The notes under the pieces are model-generated. The model was not told where the DNA came from and did no database searches. It worked only from the letters and a program-made list of their open reading frames with translations. From Pseudomonadota bacterium (GTDB lineage: Bacteria > Pseudomonadota > Alphaproteobacteria > Rhizobiales > Rhizobiaceae): DNA of 9,404 nucleotides. The position numbers and the translations under genes were made by a program. Below, piece by piece: positions 1 to 6,055 of this stretch (positions are counted from its first letter, which is position 1; every line of letters starts with the position of its first letter). The stretch is taken from positions 1 through 9,404 of the forward strand of contig JAFAGL010000196.1 in the NCBI GenBank assembly GCA_023422735.1, given 5' to 3'.

Positions 1-581
1 CGATGAGCCCGCTTGTCACCATGCTCGGTCTGCAATCCGCAGCCATGCTGGGGGGAAGCGTGGTGATCGAGAGCGTATTTTCCATTCCCGGTCTCGGGCG
101 TTTGGCGCAAGAGGCCGTCGCCGGACGGGACACGCCTTTATTGTTAGGCATTATCCTGATCAGTGCAGTTCTGGTAATCGTTATCAATCTTCTGGTAGAT
201 CTTTTATACGCGTGGCTCGATCCGCGCGTCGGCGCGAGCGAGGTTCCCTCGAGAGCTTCATGTCGCGGCTCCGTCGCTCTCCAACCGCATTGGCAGGCTG
301 TTTTTTGCTGGCCGCGCTGGTGCTCATGGCGCTGTCGGCGCCACTTTTTTTCCCAGCCGATCCGCTTTCGATCGCCGGTCCGGCCATGCTGCGCCCGTTA
401 CAGGACACCGGCTTTCCGCTTGGCACGGATCGCCTCGGCCGCGACGTGTTGGCGGAACTTTTTTGGGGCGCACGCACATCGCTTCTTGTCGGACTGGCGG
501 CAGCCGCCACGTCGATCCTGGTGGGTTCGGTGGTCGGAACGCTGGCAGGTTTCAGCGGCGGGTTGGTGGATGAAATTCTGA
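1..581 (+). CDS. DppB/NikB-family ABC transporter permease, C-terminal part, stop codon lost
   Basis: This is the end of an inner-membrane permease of a dipeptide/nickel-type ABC importer; the gene begins before the window (frame from base 3). The recognisable family sequence covers about the first 75 codons: the SPLVTMLGLQ stretch, the GGSVVIESVFSIPGLGRL motif after the coupling loop, and a last membrane helix ending in LLVDLLYAWLDPRV, where DppB/NikB proteins normally stop within a few residues. Here no stop follows. The frame stays open to 581, and everything after about codon 86 is only the shifted reading of the next permease gene. An ATGA overlap would put a TGA at 261-263 in this frame, but the bases are TGT. 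Loss of the stop by one substitution, real or a sequencing error, is the simplest explanation. If translated as read, the protein carries a 106-residue Arg/Trp-rich nonsense tail. Family assignment is firm; the functional state is uncertain. Confidence 0.8.
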   Translation, partial: MSPLVTMLGLQSAAMLGGSVVIESVFSIPGLGRLAQEAVAGRDTPLLLGIILISAVLVIVINLLVDLLYAWLDPRVGASEVPSRASCRGSVALQPHWQAVFCWPRWCSWRCRRHFFSQPIRFRSPVRPCCARYRTPAFRLARIASAATCWRNFFGAHAHRFLSDWRQPPRRSWWVRWSERWQVSAAGWWMKF

Positions 582-1081
582 TGCGCATTACGGATGCGTT
601 CCAGACTGTGCCGGGTTTCCTGCTGGCACTGGCTTTCGTCAGCGTGGTCGGCCCATCGATTACGGTTGTCGTATTCGCAATCGCGCTTGGAAGCTGGACC
701 GGCCCTGCCCGTGTGGCGCGTGCGGAAGTCCTTTCGGTACGTGAACGAGATTACGTAGCGGGGGCGGTTGCGATCGGGATGCACCCATTGAAGGTCGCTT
801 TTCGCGAAGTCCTGCCGAATGCCATGCCGCCTGTGCTCGCTTTGTCATCCGTCATCGTCGCGGCAGCCGTTCTGACGGAAGCTGCCCTTTCGTTTCTGGG
901 ACTGGGCGACCCCAACCGCGTGACCTGGGGCGGGATGATCGCAGAAGGCCGCGCCGTTCTGCGCTCCGCTCCCTATCTTTCGATTATACCCGGAACCGGA
1001 CTGATTGCGACCGTGCTGGCCGTTTATCTTCTTGGCGAAGGCGTGGTCGAAGCAAGCACCACGCGCGACAGCCGCTCATGA
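260..1081 (+). CDS. DppC/NikC-family ABC transporter permease
   Basis: This is the second membrane subunit of the importer, 273 residues and full length for the family. An N-terminal helix (about 8-30) is followed by a periplasmic stretch containing the family hallmark GTDRLGRDV at 55-63. The transport domain follows, with the coupling-helix (EAA-like) segment at about 156-190 (AEVLSVRERDYV, then G, then LPNAMPP) and the late motif ALSFLGLGDPNRVTWGGMI at 209-227. The C-terminus LLGEGVVEASTTRDSRS is a diverged form of the usual LLGDGLRDALDPR. I chose the ATG at 260 because it sits exactly where an ATGA overlap with the upstream permease would lie and gives a normal N-terminus. A GTG at 212 in the same frame would add 16 Arg-rich residues and is less likely. 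The substrate may be a peptide, an opine-like compound or nickel; it cannot be decided without the binding protein, which lies outside the window. Confidence 0.93.
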   Translation: MSRLRRSPTALAGCFLLAALVLMALSAPLFFPADPLSIAGPAMLRPLQDTGFPLGTDRLGRDVLAELFWGARTSLLVGLAAAATSILVGSVVGTLAGFSGGLVDEILMRITDAFQTVPGFLLALAFVSVVGPSITVVVFAIALGSWTGPARVARAEVLSVRERDYVAGAVAIGMHPLKVAFREVLPNAMPPVLALSSVIVAAAVLTEAALSFLGLGDPNRVTWGGMIAEGRAVLRSAPYLSIIPGTGLIATVLAVYLLGEGVVEASTTRDSRS

Positions 1082-1091
1082 GCATTCTCAT

Positions 1092-1850
1092 ATGACACCA
1101 CTTGCGCGCTTCCGAGACTTCGGACTGCGTTATCGCGGTCAGGATACCGCTGCGCTATCCGGTCTCAACCTTGATTTGGCGGCAGGTGAAAAGCTGGCGA
1201 TCATCGGTGAAAGCGGATCTGGGAAAAGCACCATCGCACTGGCGCTGGCAGGTCTCCTGTCTTCTGGAGCACGTGCAACCGGCTCGCTGACATGGCCCGG
1301 TTTCAACCAGCCGCCCCTGCCCGGTCGCGATCTGGGCTTTGTGTTTCAAGACCCTGGCGGGAGCTTCAATCCTGTCGTCAGCATCGGCAAACAGATCGCC
1401 GAGATCATCCACGTTCACAAAAAGCTTTCCGCGCAGGAAGCCCGAAGGCAGGCAGTCGTTTTGCTCGATCGGGTTCGGCTGGCAGATCCAGAAAGGATCG
1501 CGCAATCCTATCCACACCAGCTTTCGGGCGGCCAGCACCAACGCGCAGCCATTGCGGCAGCCATTGCAGGCGGACCTTCGGTTCTGATCGCCGATGAAGC
1601 GACCAGCGCGCTGGATACCATCGTCCAGGCCGAAATTGTCCAACTCATCCGCACATTGGTGGATGAAGAAGGCATGACGCTCGTTTTCATCACACATGAC
1701 ATCGCGCTAGCCCACGGATTGGCGGACCGCGTAGCTGTTCTTCGCTCAGGGCGATTGGTTGAAATCGGAGATGCTGCTGAATTGATGCGCAAACCGCAGG
1801 ATAGTTATACGCGGCAACTGATCGCGGCCCAACGCGCGGTGGAAGCGTGA
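1092..1850 (+). CDS. ABC transporter ATP-binding protein, NikD/DppD-like (short form)
   Basis: This is the first of two ATPase subunits energising the importer at the cytoplasmic face of the membrane; 252 residues. Walker A is GESGSGKST at 39-47, the Q-loop Gln is residue 86 (VFQDPGG), the signature LSGGQ is at 144-148, Walker B with catalytic Glu is LIADE at 165-169, and the switch His is 202 (ITHD). After Walker B it reads EATSALD where most DppD proteins have EPT(T/S)ALD. The length matches NikD (about 250) rather than OppD/DppD (about 320-330), because the C-terminal oligopeptide-type extension is absent. The ATG at 1092 is preferred over upstream in-frame starts, which would lengthen the protein into dppC-overlapping sequence. 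The gene lies 10 bases after the permease stop and overlaps the next ATPase by one base (TGATG). All nucleotide-binding residues are present, so it should be active. Confidence 0.93.
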   Translation: MTPLARFRDFGLRYRGQDTAALSGLNLDLAAGEKLAIIGESGSGKSTIALALAGLLSSGARATGSLTWPGFNQPPLPGRDLGFVFQDPGGSFNPVVSIGKQIAEIIHVHKKLSAQEARRQAVVLLDRVRLADPERIAQSYPHQLSGGQHQRAAIAAAIAGGPSVLIADEATSALDTIVQAEIVQLIRTLVDEEGMTLVFITHDIALAHGLADRVAVLRSGRLVEIGDAAELMRKPQDSYTRQLIAAQRAVEA

Positions 1851-2632
1851 TGGCGCTGCCCTTGCTTCAGGTCAAATCTCTGCGAAAGACCTATAAACAC
1901 GGGACGTCTTCTGTGGTGGCCGCCGATAATGTCAGCTTCTCGATCCAGGCCGGCGAGACGCTGGCGCTGGTCGGACCTTCAGGCAGCGGCAAATCGACAA
2001 TCGCACGTTTGATTACCCGCTTGATCGAGCCCGACGGTGGCGAAATCCTGTTCGAAAAAGAGGACCTTCTTTCGCTGCGCCCGAAAGCGATGCGGGCCAT
2101 GCGGGCGCGTTTGCAAATCGTCTTCCAGGATCCGCTCGCCGCGCTCAACCCACGCGCAACCGTGAAACGAGTGATCGAAGACCCGTTGAAGATCCACACG
2201 AAGTTCAATACCGGAGAGCGCCGTAATCGTGTTGGCAAATTGATGGAGCGTGTACAGCTGGATGCTGGACTGTCGAAACGGCCGATCCACGAGATCTCAG
2301 GCGGCCAGCGCCAGCGTGTCGCAATTGCGCGGGCCTTGGCGAGTTCACCCACGCTCATCGTTCTGGACGAAGCCGTATCGGCGCTCGATGTTTCGGTCCG
2401 CGCCGAAATTTTGCAACTGCTAAAAAGCGTGCAGCGCGAAACGCGCGTCGCTTATCTGTTCATCACACATGATCTGGGCGTGGTGAGAGCTGCCGCCAAT
2501 CGCGTTGCCATTCTGGATCGGGGACGAATTGTCGAAATCGGAGACGCGAAAGAAATCATCGCCAATCCGCAATCGGATCTCGGGCGAGCGTTAATAGCTG
2601 CGGCACCAAGGCTGCCGAATGAAGAAGAATAA
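1850..2632 (+). CDS. ABC transporter ATP-binding protein, NikE/DppF-like
   Basis: This is the second ATPase of the importer, 260 residues. Walker A is GPSGSGKST at 42-50, the Q-loop Gln is residue 93 (VFQDPLAALNPR, typical of DppF/NikE), the signature ISGGQ is at 149-153, Walker B is LIVLDE at 169-174 followed by the D-loop SALD, and the switch His is 207 (FITHDLG). As in its partner, there is no oligo-HPY type C-terminal extension, and the chain ends soon after with PRLPNEEE. The ATG at 1850 overlaps the previous stop (TGATG), with a GGAAG Shine-Dalgarno-like element at 1841-1845. A GTG at 1847 is an alternative adding one residue. It should pair with the other ATPase in a heterodimeric motor, judging by operon order and family habit. 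It is the last gene of the operon, and no clear terminator with a T-run follows it. Confidence 0.93.
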   Translation: MALPLLQVKSLRKTYKHGTSSVVAADNVSFSIQAGETLALVGPSGSGKSTIARLITRLIEPDGGEILFEKEDLLSLRPKAMRAMRARLQIVFQDPLAALNPRATVKRVIEDPLKIHTKFNTGERRNRVGKLMERVQLDAGLSKRPIHEISGGQRQRVAIARALASSPTLIVLDEAVSALDVSVRAEILQLLKSVQRETRVAYLFITHDLGVVRAAANRVAILDRGRIVEIGDAKEIIANPQSDLGRALIAAAPRLPNEEE

Positions 2633-2648
2633 GCCATAAAGAGAAAAA

Positions 2649-2767
2649 CAGGTGCGACGCAGACGGGACAGAGGCTCGTCTACCAATGCGTTGGTGTCAG
2701 AACGGGAAATCGGAAAAATCGCCCTGTTCCTCGTACCGTCATGTCCGATTGACATGCGCCGCACCTG
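2649..2767 (+). other. Nested inverted repeats: candidate structured RNA in the 276-base intergenic gap
   Basis: The gap 2633-2908 holds no recognisable gene. Within it, perfect 8-base arms CAGGTGCG (2649-2656) and CGCACCTG (2760-2767) enclose four non-overlapping hairpins: AGACG/CGTCT (2661-2665/2677-2681), ACCAA/TTGGT with a 4-base loop (2682-2686/2691-2695), GAACGGG/CCCTGTTC with one bulged T (2700-2706/2722-2729), and CATGTC/GACATG with a 5-base loop (2740-2745/2751-2756). The arrangement is that of a multibranched RNA with a closing stem. It matches no riboswitch or small RNA consensus I know. Chance folding of GC-rich DNA, or protein-binding palindromes, are serious alternatives. The pairing is seen; an RNA function is inference. 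Confidence 0.25.
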
Positions 2768-2775
2768 CATAAAAG
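2740..2775 (+). promoter_or_regulatory. Possible promoter/operator of the carbonic anhydrase gene
   Basis: A consensus -35 hexamer TTGACA lies at 2749-2754. A TAAAAG at 2770-2775 could serve as -10, but with a short 15-base spacer; at 17 bases there is no good match. The -35 overlaps a perfect palindrome, CATGTC (2740-2745), 5 bases, GACATG (2751-2756), which could be a repressor site. It is the best promoter-like sequence ahead of the gene starting at 2909, and would leave a leader of roughly 130 bases. The strength is uncertain. Confidence 0.3.
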
Positions 2776-2908
2776 CAAGAACCCGTGGCGCGGCCCTTTG
2801 TTCCCGATTTCGAAAAGGGGAGAGATTTGCGCTCGCCATGCGCTTGCCGCAGGGTCGAATCCTGCTAGATCGAACCACGACAACGCTTTTACCCCGAAAG
2901 GCACGGCG

Positions 2909-3556
2909 ATGAATTTTCCCGAACGCTTGCGCACAGGATATGAATCCTTCTTGAACGGGCGCTTCGTTGGCGAACAAACTCGCTACCAATCACTCGCCGA
3001 AGCCGGACAGAAACCCGAAATTTTGATGTTCGGCTGTATCGACTCGCGCGTTTCGCCGGAAGTCATTTTTGATGCAGCGCCTGGCGAAATGCTTGTGGTG
3101 CGCAATGTCGCGAATATCGTACCGCCTTACGAGCCGGATCGCGAGTTTCAGCACGGGACGAGTGCCGCGCTCGAATTTGGCGTTCAAGCCCTTCGCGTGA
3201 AACATATTGTTGTCATGGGACATGCGAGTTGCGGAGGCATCCGCGCTTTTGCCGACGAGCAGGAACCGTTGTCCCCCGGCGATTTCATCGGGCGCTGGAT
3301 GTCGCAGATCGCTCCCGCGGCGGAAAGCCTGGCATCCCTCGACCAAGCCGATCCGGATTATCTGCGCCGGCTGGAACTGGCAGCCGTGGAACTCAGCCTG
3401 CGCAACCTGATGACGTTTCCCTGTGTGCGTATTCTGGTGGAGCGCGGCAAACTTCAGATCCATGGCGCATATTTCGCAGTTGCGACCGGGAGGCTCCTCA
3501 TCCGCGATCCTGCAAGTGGCGAGTTCCGCGATGCCTCAGAAACGCCGCTGGCGTGA
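2909..3556 (+). CDS. Beta-class carbonic anhydrase
   Basis: This cytoplasmic zinc enzyme interconverts CO2 and bicarbonate; 215 residues, normal for bacterial beta-carbonic anhydrases. The zinc ligands and catalytic dyad are all visible: Cys43, Asp45 and Arg47 in CIDSRVSPE, then His105 and Cys108 in GHASCGG. The conserved VVRNVANIVPP segment lies at 63-73, and the C-terminal strand motif GAYFAVATGRLLI at 186-198. The start ATG at 2909 gives the usual N-terminus FPERLRTGYESFLNGRF and has a GAAAGG element shortly upstream (ending at 2901). The gene is separated from the ABC operon by 276 bases, so it probably has its own promoter. The DUF1275 membrane protein follows 88 bases later on the same strand. 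Nothing in the sequence suggests loss of activity; the physiological role (bicarbonate for carboxylation, pH balance) is inferred from the family. Confidence 0.96.
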   Translation: MNFPERLRTGYESFLNGRFVGEQTRYQSLAEAGQKPEILMFGCIDSRVSPEVIFDAAPGEMLVVRNVANIVPPYEPDREFQHGTSAALEFGVQALRVKHIVVMGHASCGGIRAFADEQEPLSPGDFIGRWMSQIAPAAESLASLDQADPDYLRRLELAAVELSLRNLMTFPCVRILVERGKLQIHGAYFAVATGRLLIRDPASGEFRDASETPLA

Positions 3557-3644
3557 TGGCGAGCTGCCGAACTACGATTTGCGCATTGCGCGATGCAGCG
3601 CGCTGATCGAACATATCCGTTCCGGATAAGGGCGGGGTGAGAAG

Positions 3645-4337
3645 ATGCTGATCAAGGAAGGCGCTGACCGAAGTCTCGCCGTCGACATGAAGTTGGCGGC
3701 GGTTTTATCTCTGGTTGCGGGCTCGGTGAATTCGGCAGGCTTCCACGCCCTGGGCTTTTTTTCGGCCAATATGACCGGCAACGCCTCCATGTTATCCGAT
3801 CTTCTCGCGGTCGGGCATTTCTGGACGGCGCTCGGCTTTTTCGGGATTCTCGTTGCTTTCATCGCCGGCTCATTCACTGCGGCAAGCCTGATCGGAATTG
3901 GCCGCCGCCGGGCCAGCAGAGCGATCTACGCGTATGTGATCAGCATGGAAGCGGTGGCGCTTTGCCTTCTTGGGCTGTTGGCCCTGGTGACCGGCATGAA
4001 GGTGGCGGGGCATTTTCTTGTGCCGGGACTAAGCTTCCTGATGGGGCTTCAGAACGCTGCTACCACACGCATTTCCAATGCGCGCGTGCGAACAACCCAT
4101 ATTTCAGGCATTGCCACGGATATCGGCATCGAGCTTGCGGCAATAGCCGACCGCTCGCAAGGCGACCGGCACTCCGTTCGGGCCATATTGAGGCTGCACG
4201 GCCTGACCATCGCAGCTTTTATCGCCGGCGGACTTGCCGGTGTGCTTTTGTATGAGGCGCTTGGCGGCGGGCTACTTGTACTTTCCGGGCTTGTGCTGTT
4301 GTTTGCTGGATTGAGGGAAGCGCGTAAAGCGCGATGA
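3645..4337 (+). CDS. DUF1275 (YoaK) family membrane protein
   Basis: This is a 230-residue integral inner-membrane protein of the DUF1275/YoaK family, whose biochemical function is not established. Family marks are the FSANMTGN segment at 39-46 near the end of the first hydrophobic region, GLQNA at 134-138, and RTTHISGIATDIG at 149-161. Hydrophobic helices can be placed roughly at 16-38, 58-85, 95-117, 121-138, 183-203 and 207-223. The C-terminus is basic (LREARKAR). The ATG at 3645 follows a GGGGTGAG Shine-Dalgarno-like stretch at good spacing. It lies between the carbonic anhydrase (88 bases upstream) and the FAD oxidoreductase (31 bases downstream), so it may be co-transcribed with the latter. 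The context gives no clear functional link; the family is often annotated as a transporter-like protein without proof. Confidence 0.92.
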   Translation: MLIKEGADRSLAVDMKLAAVLSLVAGSVNSAGFHALGFFSANMTGNASMLSDLLAVGHFWTALGFFGILVAFIAGSFTAASLIGIGRRRASRAIYAYVISMEAVALCLLGLLALVTGMKVAGHFLVPGLSFLMGLQNAATTRISNARVRTTHISGIATDIGIELAAIADRSQGDRHSVRAILRLHGLTIAAFIAGGLAGVLLYEALGGGLLVLSGLVLLFAGLREARKAR

Positions 4338-4368
4338 CCCTGCATAATCCGGTGAGCTTCGAAAGATC

Positions 4369-5721
4369 ATGGATCGGACAGTATTTCCTTTCAGCCTCGA
4401 CACGCCCGCACAGTTCAGCGCAGCTTTGCCGGCAAAGGCGGGTGTCGTCATCATCGGCGGCGGCATCGTCGGCATCACGACGGCGCTGTTTCTTGCCCGA
4501 AAGAAAGTTTCGGTTGTGGTCCTTGAGAAAGGCCGCGTCGCCGCCGAACAATCGTCGCGCAACTGGGGCTGGATCCGCCAACAAGGTCGCGATCCGGCCG
4601 AAATGCCGATCATGGTCGAATCGCGAAGACTTTGGAAGGAACTGGTGCAGGCCAGTGGCGAGGATGTCGGACTGAACCAGACCGGCGTGACCTATCTCGC
4701 ACGGACGAACAAGGATCTCGAAGAGTTCGAAAGCTTCGTCACAACGTCGAGACAACATGGCGTCGATACGCATTTCCTGACCGGCGGACAGGTTTCCGAA
4801 CGCATTCACGGCATGGCGCGATCCTATCAAGGGGCATTGACGACGCCCTCGGATATGCGTGCCGAGCCTTGGCTTGCAGTTCCGGCATTGGCGCGGCTGG
4901 CTGCGCGAGAAGGTGCGGTGATCCTTGAAGATTGCGCAGCGCGGACGCTCGATCTCAGCAGCGGGCATGTGAGCGGTGTTTGGACGGAGAAAGGTCGCAT
5001 CGCGACGTCTAGCGTGCTTCTCGCCGGCGGCGCGTGGTCATCGCTGTTTCTGCGCGCCCACCAAGTTTCCATTCCCCAGCTCAGCGTCCGCGCAACCGTG
5101 TTGGCAACCGGACCCCTGCCCGAAATACACGCCGGCGCGGCAACCGATGAGCATATTGCCTTTCGACGCCGGCAAGATGGTGGCTACACTTTGGCGGCGG
5201 GTGGCAGCAGCCAGCTTTATATCGGACGGGATGCTTTTCGAAACCTGGGCGCTTATCTGCCAGCGTTGCGCGCCAATCCGCTGGCGGCAAGGCTTTGGCC
5301 GGCAGCGCCGCGCGGATACCCCGATGCCTGGTCGACGCCGCGCAAATGGTCTTCCGAAGACGAAAGCCCGTTTGAGCGGATGCGCGTCTTGAACCCTTCG
5401 CCCGAACCAACCGCGTTGAAGGCAATCGAGCGGGAATTCAAGGCGTTGTTCCCACAGTTCCAAACGGTTCCTGTTCAGAAAAGCTGGGCGGGTATGATCG
5501 ATTCCATGCCGGATTTTGTGCCGATCATCGACCATGCCCCCACCTTGCCGGGGCTCACCATCGCCACAGGCTTGAGCGGACATGGCTTTGGCATCGGTCC
5601 TGGAATGGGGCGCGTGATCGCCGATCTTTTGCAAGGAAACGCGCCGGGCCATGACCTTACGCGCTTCCGCTTTTCACGCTTCACGGACGGCAGCAGACTG
5701 CAACTCGGTCCCGCCATCTGA
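4369..5721 (+). CDS. FAD-dependent oxidoreductase of the D-amino acid oxidase (DAO) family
   Basis: This is a 450-residue flavoprotein that should oxidise an amine or amino acid, passing electrons to oxygen or a carrier. The N-terminal Rossmann motif GGGIVG (30-35) and the acidic residue ending the second strand, Glu53 in VVVLEKG, bind ADP-ribose of FAD. The conserved SSRNWGWIRQQGRDP segment (62-76) is typical of a rhizobial/proteobacterial DAO subfamily. The substrate domain occupies the middle, and the C-terminal FAD-binding signature GLSGHGFGIGPGMGRVIADLL lies near 402-422, preceded by DSMPDFVPIIDHAP. It ends in LGPAI, a usual terminus, so it is complete. A weak GAAAG element precedes the ATG at 4369. 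No substrate-specific residue can be named. Its neighbours (a membrane protein, carbonic anhydrase and an ABC importer) do not define a pathway, although DAO enzymes often accompany amino-compound importers. The 3' end faces the decayed GST gene on the other strand. Confidence 0.93.
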   Translation: MDRTVFPFSLDTPAQFSAALPAKAGVVIIGGGIVGITTALFLARKKVSVVVLEKGRVAAEQSSRNWGWIRQQGRDPAEMPIMVESRRLWKELVQASGEDVGLNQTGVTYLARTNKDLEEFESFVTTSRQHGVDTHFLTGGQVSERIHGMARSYQGALTTPSDMRAEPWLAVPALARLAAREGAVILEDCAARTLDLSSGHVSGVWTEKGRIATSSVLLAGGAWSSLFLRAHQVSIPQLSVRATVLATGPLPEIHAGAATDEHIAFRRRQDGGYTLAAGGSSQLYIGRDAFRNLGAYLPALRANPLAARLWPAAPRGYPDAWSTPRKWSSEDESPFERMRVLNPSPEPTALKAIEREFKALFPQFQTVPVQKSWAGMIDSMPDFVPIIDHAPTLPGLTIATGLSGHGFGIGPGMGRVIADLLQGNAPGHDLTRFRFSRFTDGSRLQLGPAI

Positions 5722-6053
5722 CAGCGACGCCCGCGCTACGGCTTCAAGCGCGGACTTCACTTTCCTTGAAAGCCCCGGAATCTGCCCGCTGATAGGCCGG
5801 TGCTCCGAAATGGCTTGCGCGCGCTGGTGTAAACCATGACGCCAGTTGAATTGGATCAGATGGCCGATCTGATTGTCGACGTAACGGATCCAGTTACGCA
5901 TTAACGCCAAGTCGTAGGGACCGGAGGGAAGCAGTGAAGGCCCCGGAAAAACTGCATCGAGATATTCGCAGATCACACCGCTTCATGCAGCGGGCGAGAG
6001 GCCAACGCGCGCGAGGCGCTCGATTTCGGCGCGTGATATAGATCGAGTCCCAT
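5674..6053 (-). pseudogene. Glutathione S-transferase remnant (internal deletion, frameshift, lost C-terminus)
   Basis: Read on the minus strand, an ATG at 6053, two bases after the crotonase stop, opens MGLDLYHAPKSSASR, a typical GST N-terminus with the active-site Ser region. The frame then jumps directly to PLHEAV and stops at 5979-5977. About 45 codons of the thioredoxin-like domain are missing between these blocks. One base out of frame, the homology resumes as VICEYLDAVFPGPSLLP and continues through MRNWIRYVDNQIGHLIQFNWRHGL, the start of the alpha-helical domain, to about 5797. Restoring one base in the GTGTGATC region would join HEAV to VICEYLD. After about 5797 the family pattern fades, and the frame ends at 5674, inside the 3' end of the convergent oxidoreductase gene, so roughly 100 C-terminal residues are lost. 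This cannot encode a functional GST. The block matches are from memory of the family. Confidence 0.75.
5731..5753. terminator. Possible weak terminator hairpin between convergent genes
   Basis: Perfect 7-base inverted arms CCGCGCT (5731-5737) and AGCGCGG (5747-5753) with a 9-base loop lie 9 bases after the FAD oxidoreductase stop. No clean T-run follows on the + strand (ACTTCACTTTCCTT), so an intrinsic terminator is possible but weak. The stretch also lies within the decayed GST reading frame on the opposite strand. Confidence 0.3.
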
Positions 6054-6055
6054 GC

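Noticed and set aside
2652..2912. 86-codon + strand frame (GTG start) whose stop overlaps the carbonic anhydrase ATG as ATGA.
   Set aside because: It is very Arg-rich, has no recognisable motif and no ribosome binding site. It covers the inverted-repeat block, and the carbonic anhydrase has its own Shine-Dalgarno. The overlap is probably chance.
3531..3629. 32-codon + strand frame (starts MPQKRRWRDGELPNYD) between the carbonic anhydrase and DUF1275 genes.
   Set aside because: It overlaps the end of the carbonic anhydrase in another frame, lacks a good ribosome binding site and matches nothing known to me. It could be a small protein, but there is no positive evidence.
4219..4968. 249-codon minus-strand frame opposite the DUF1275/FAD oxidoreductase genes.
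   Set aside because: It is antisense to two genes with clear family motifs. Its Arg/His/Cys-rich composition is typical of a shadow frame in GC-rich DNA.
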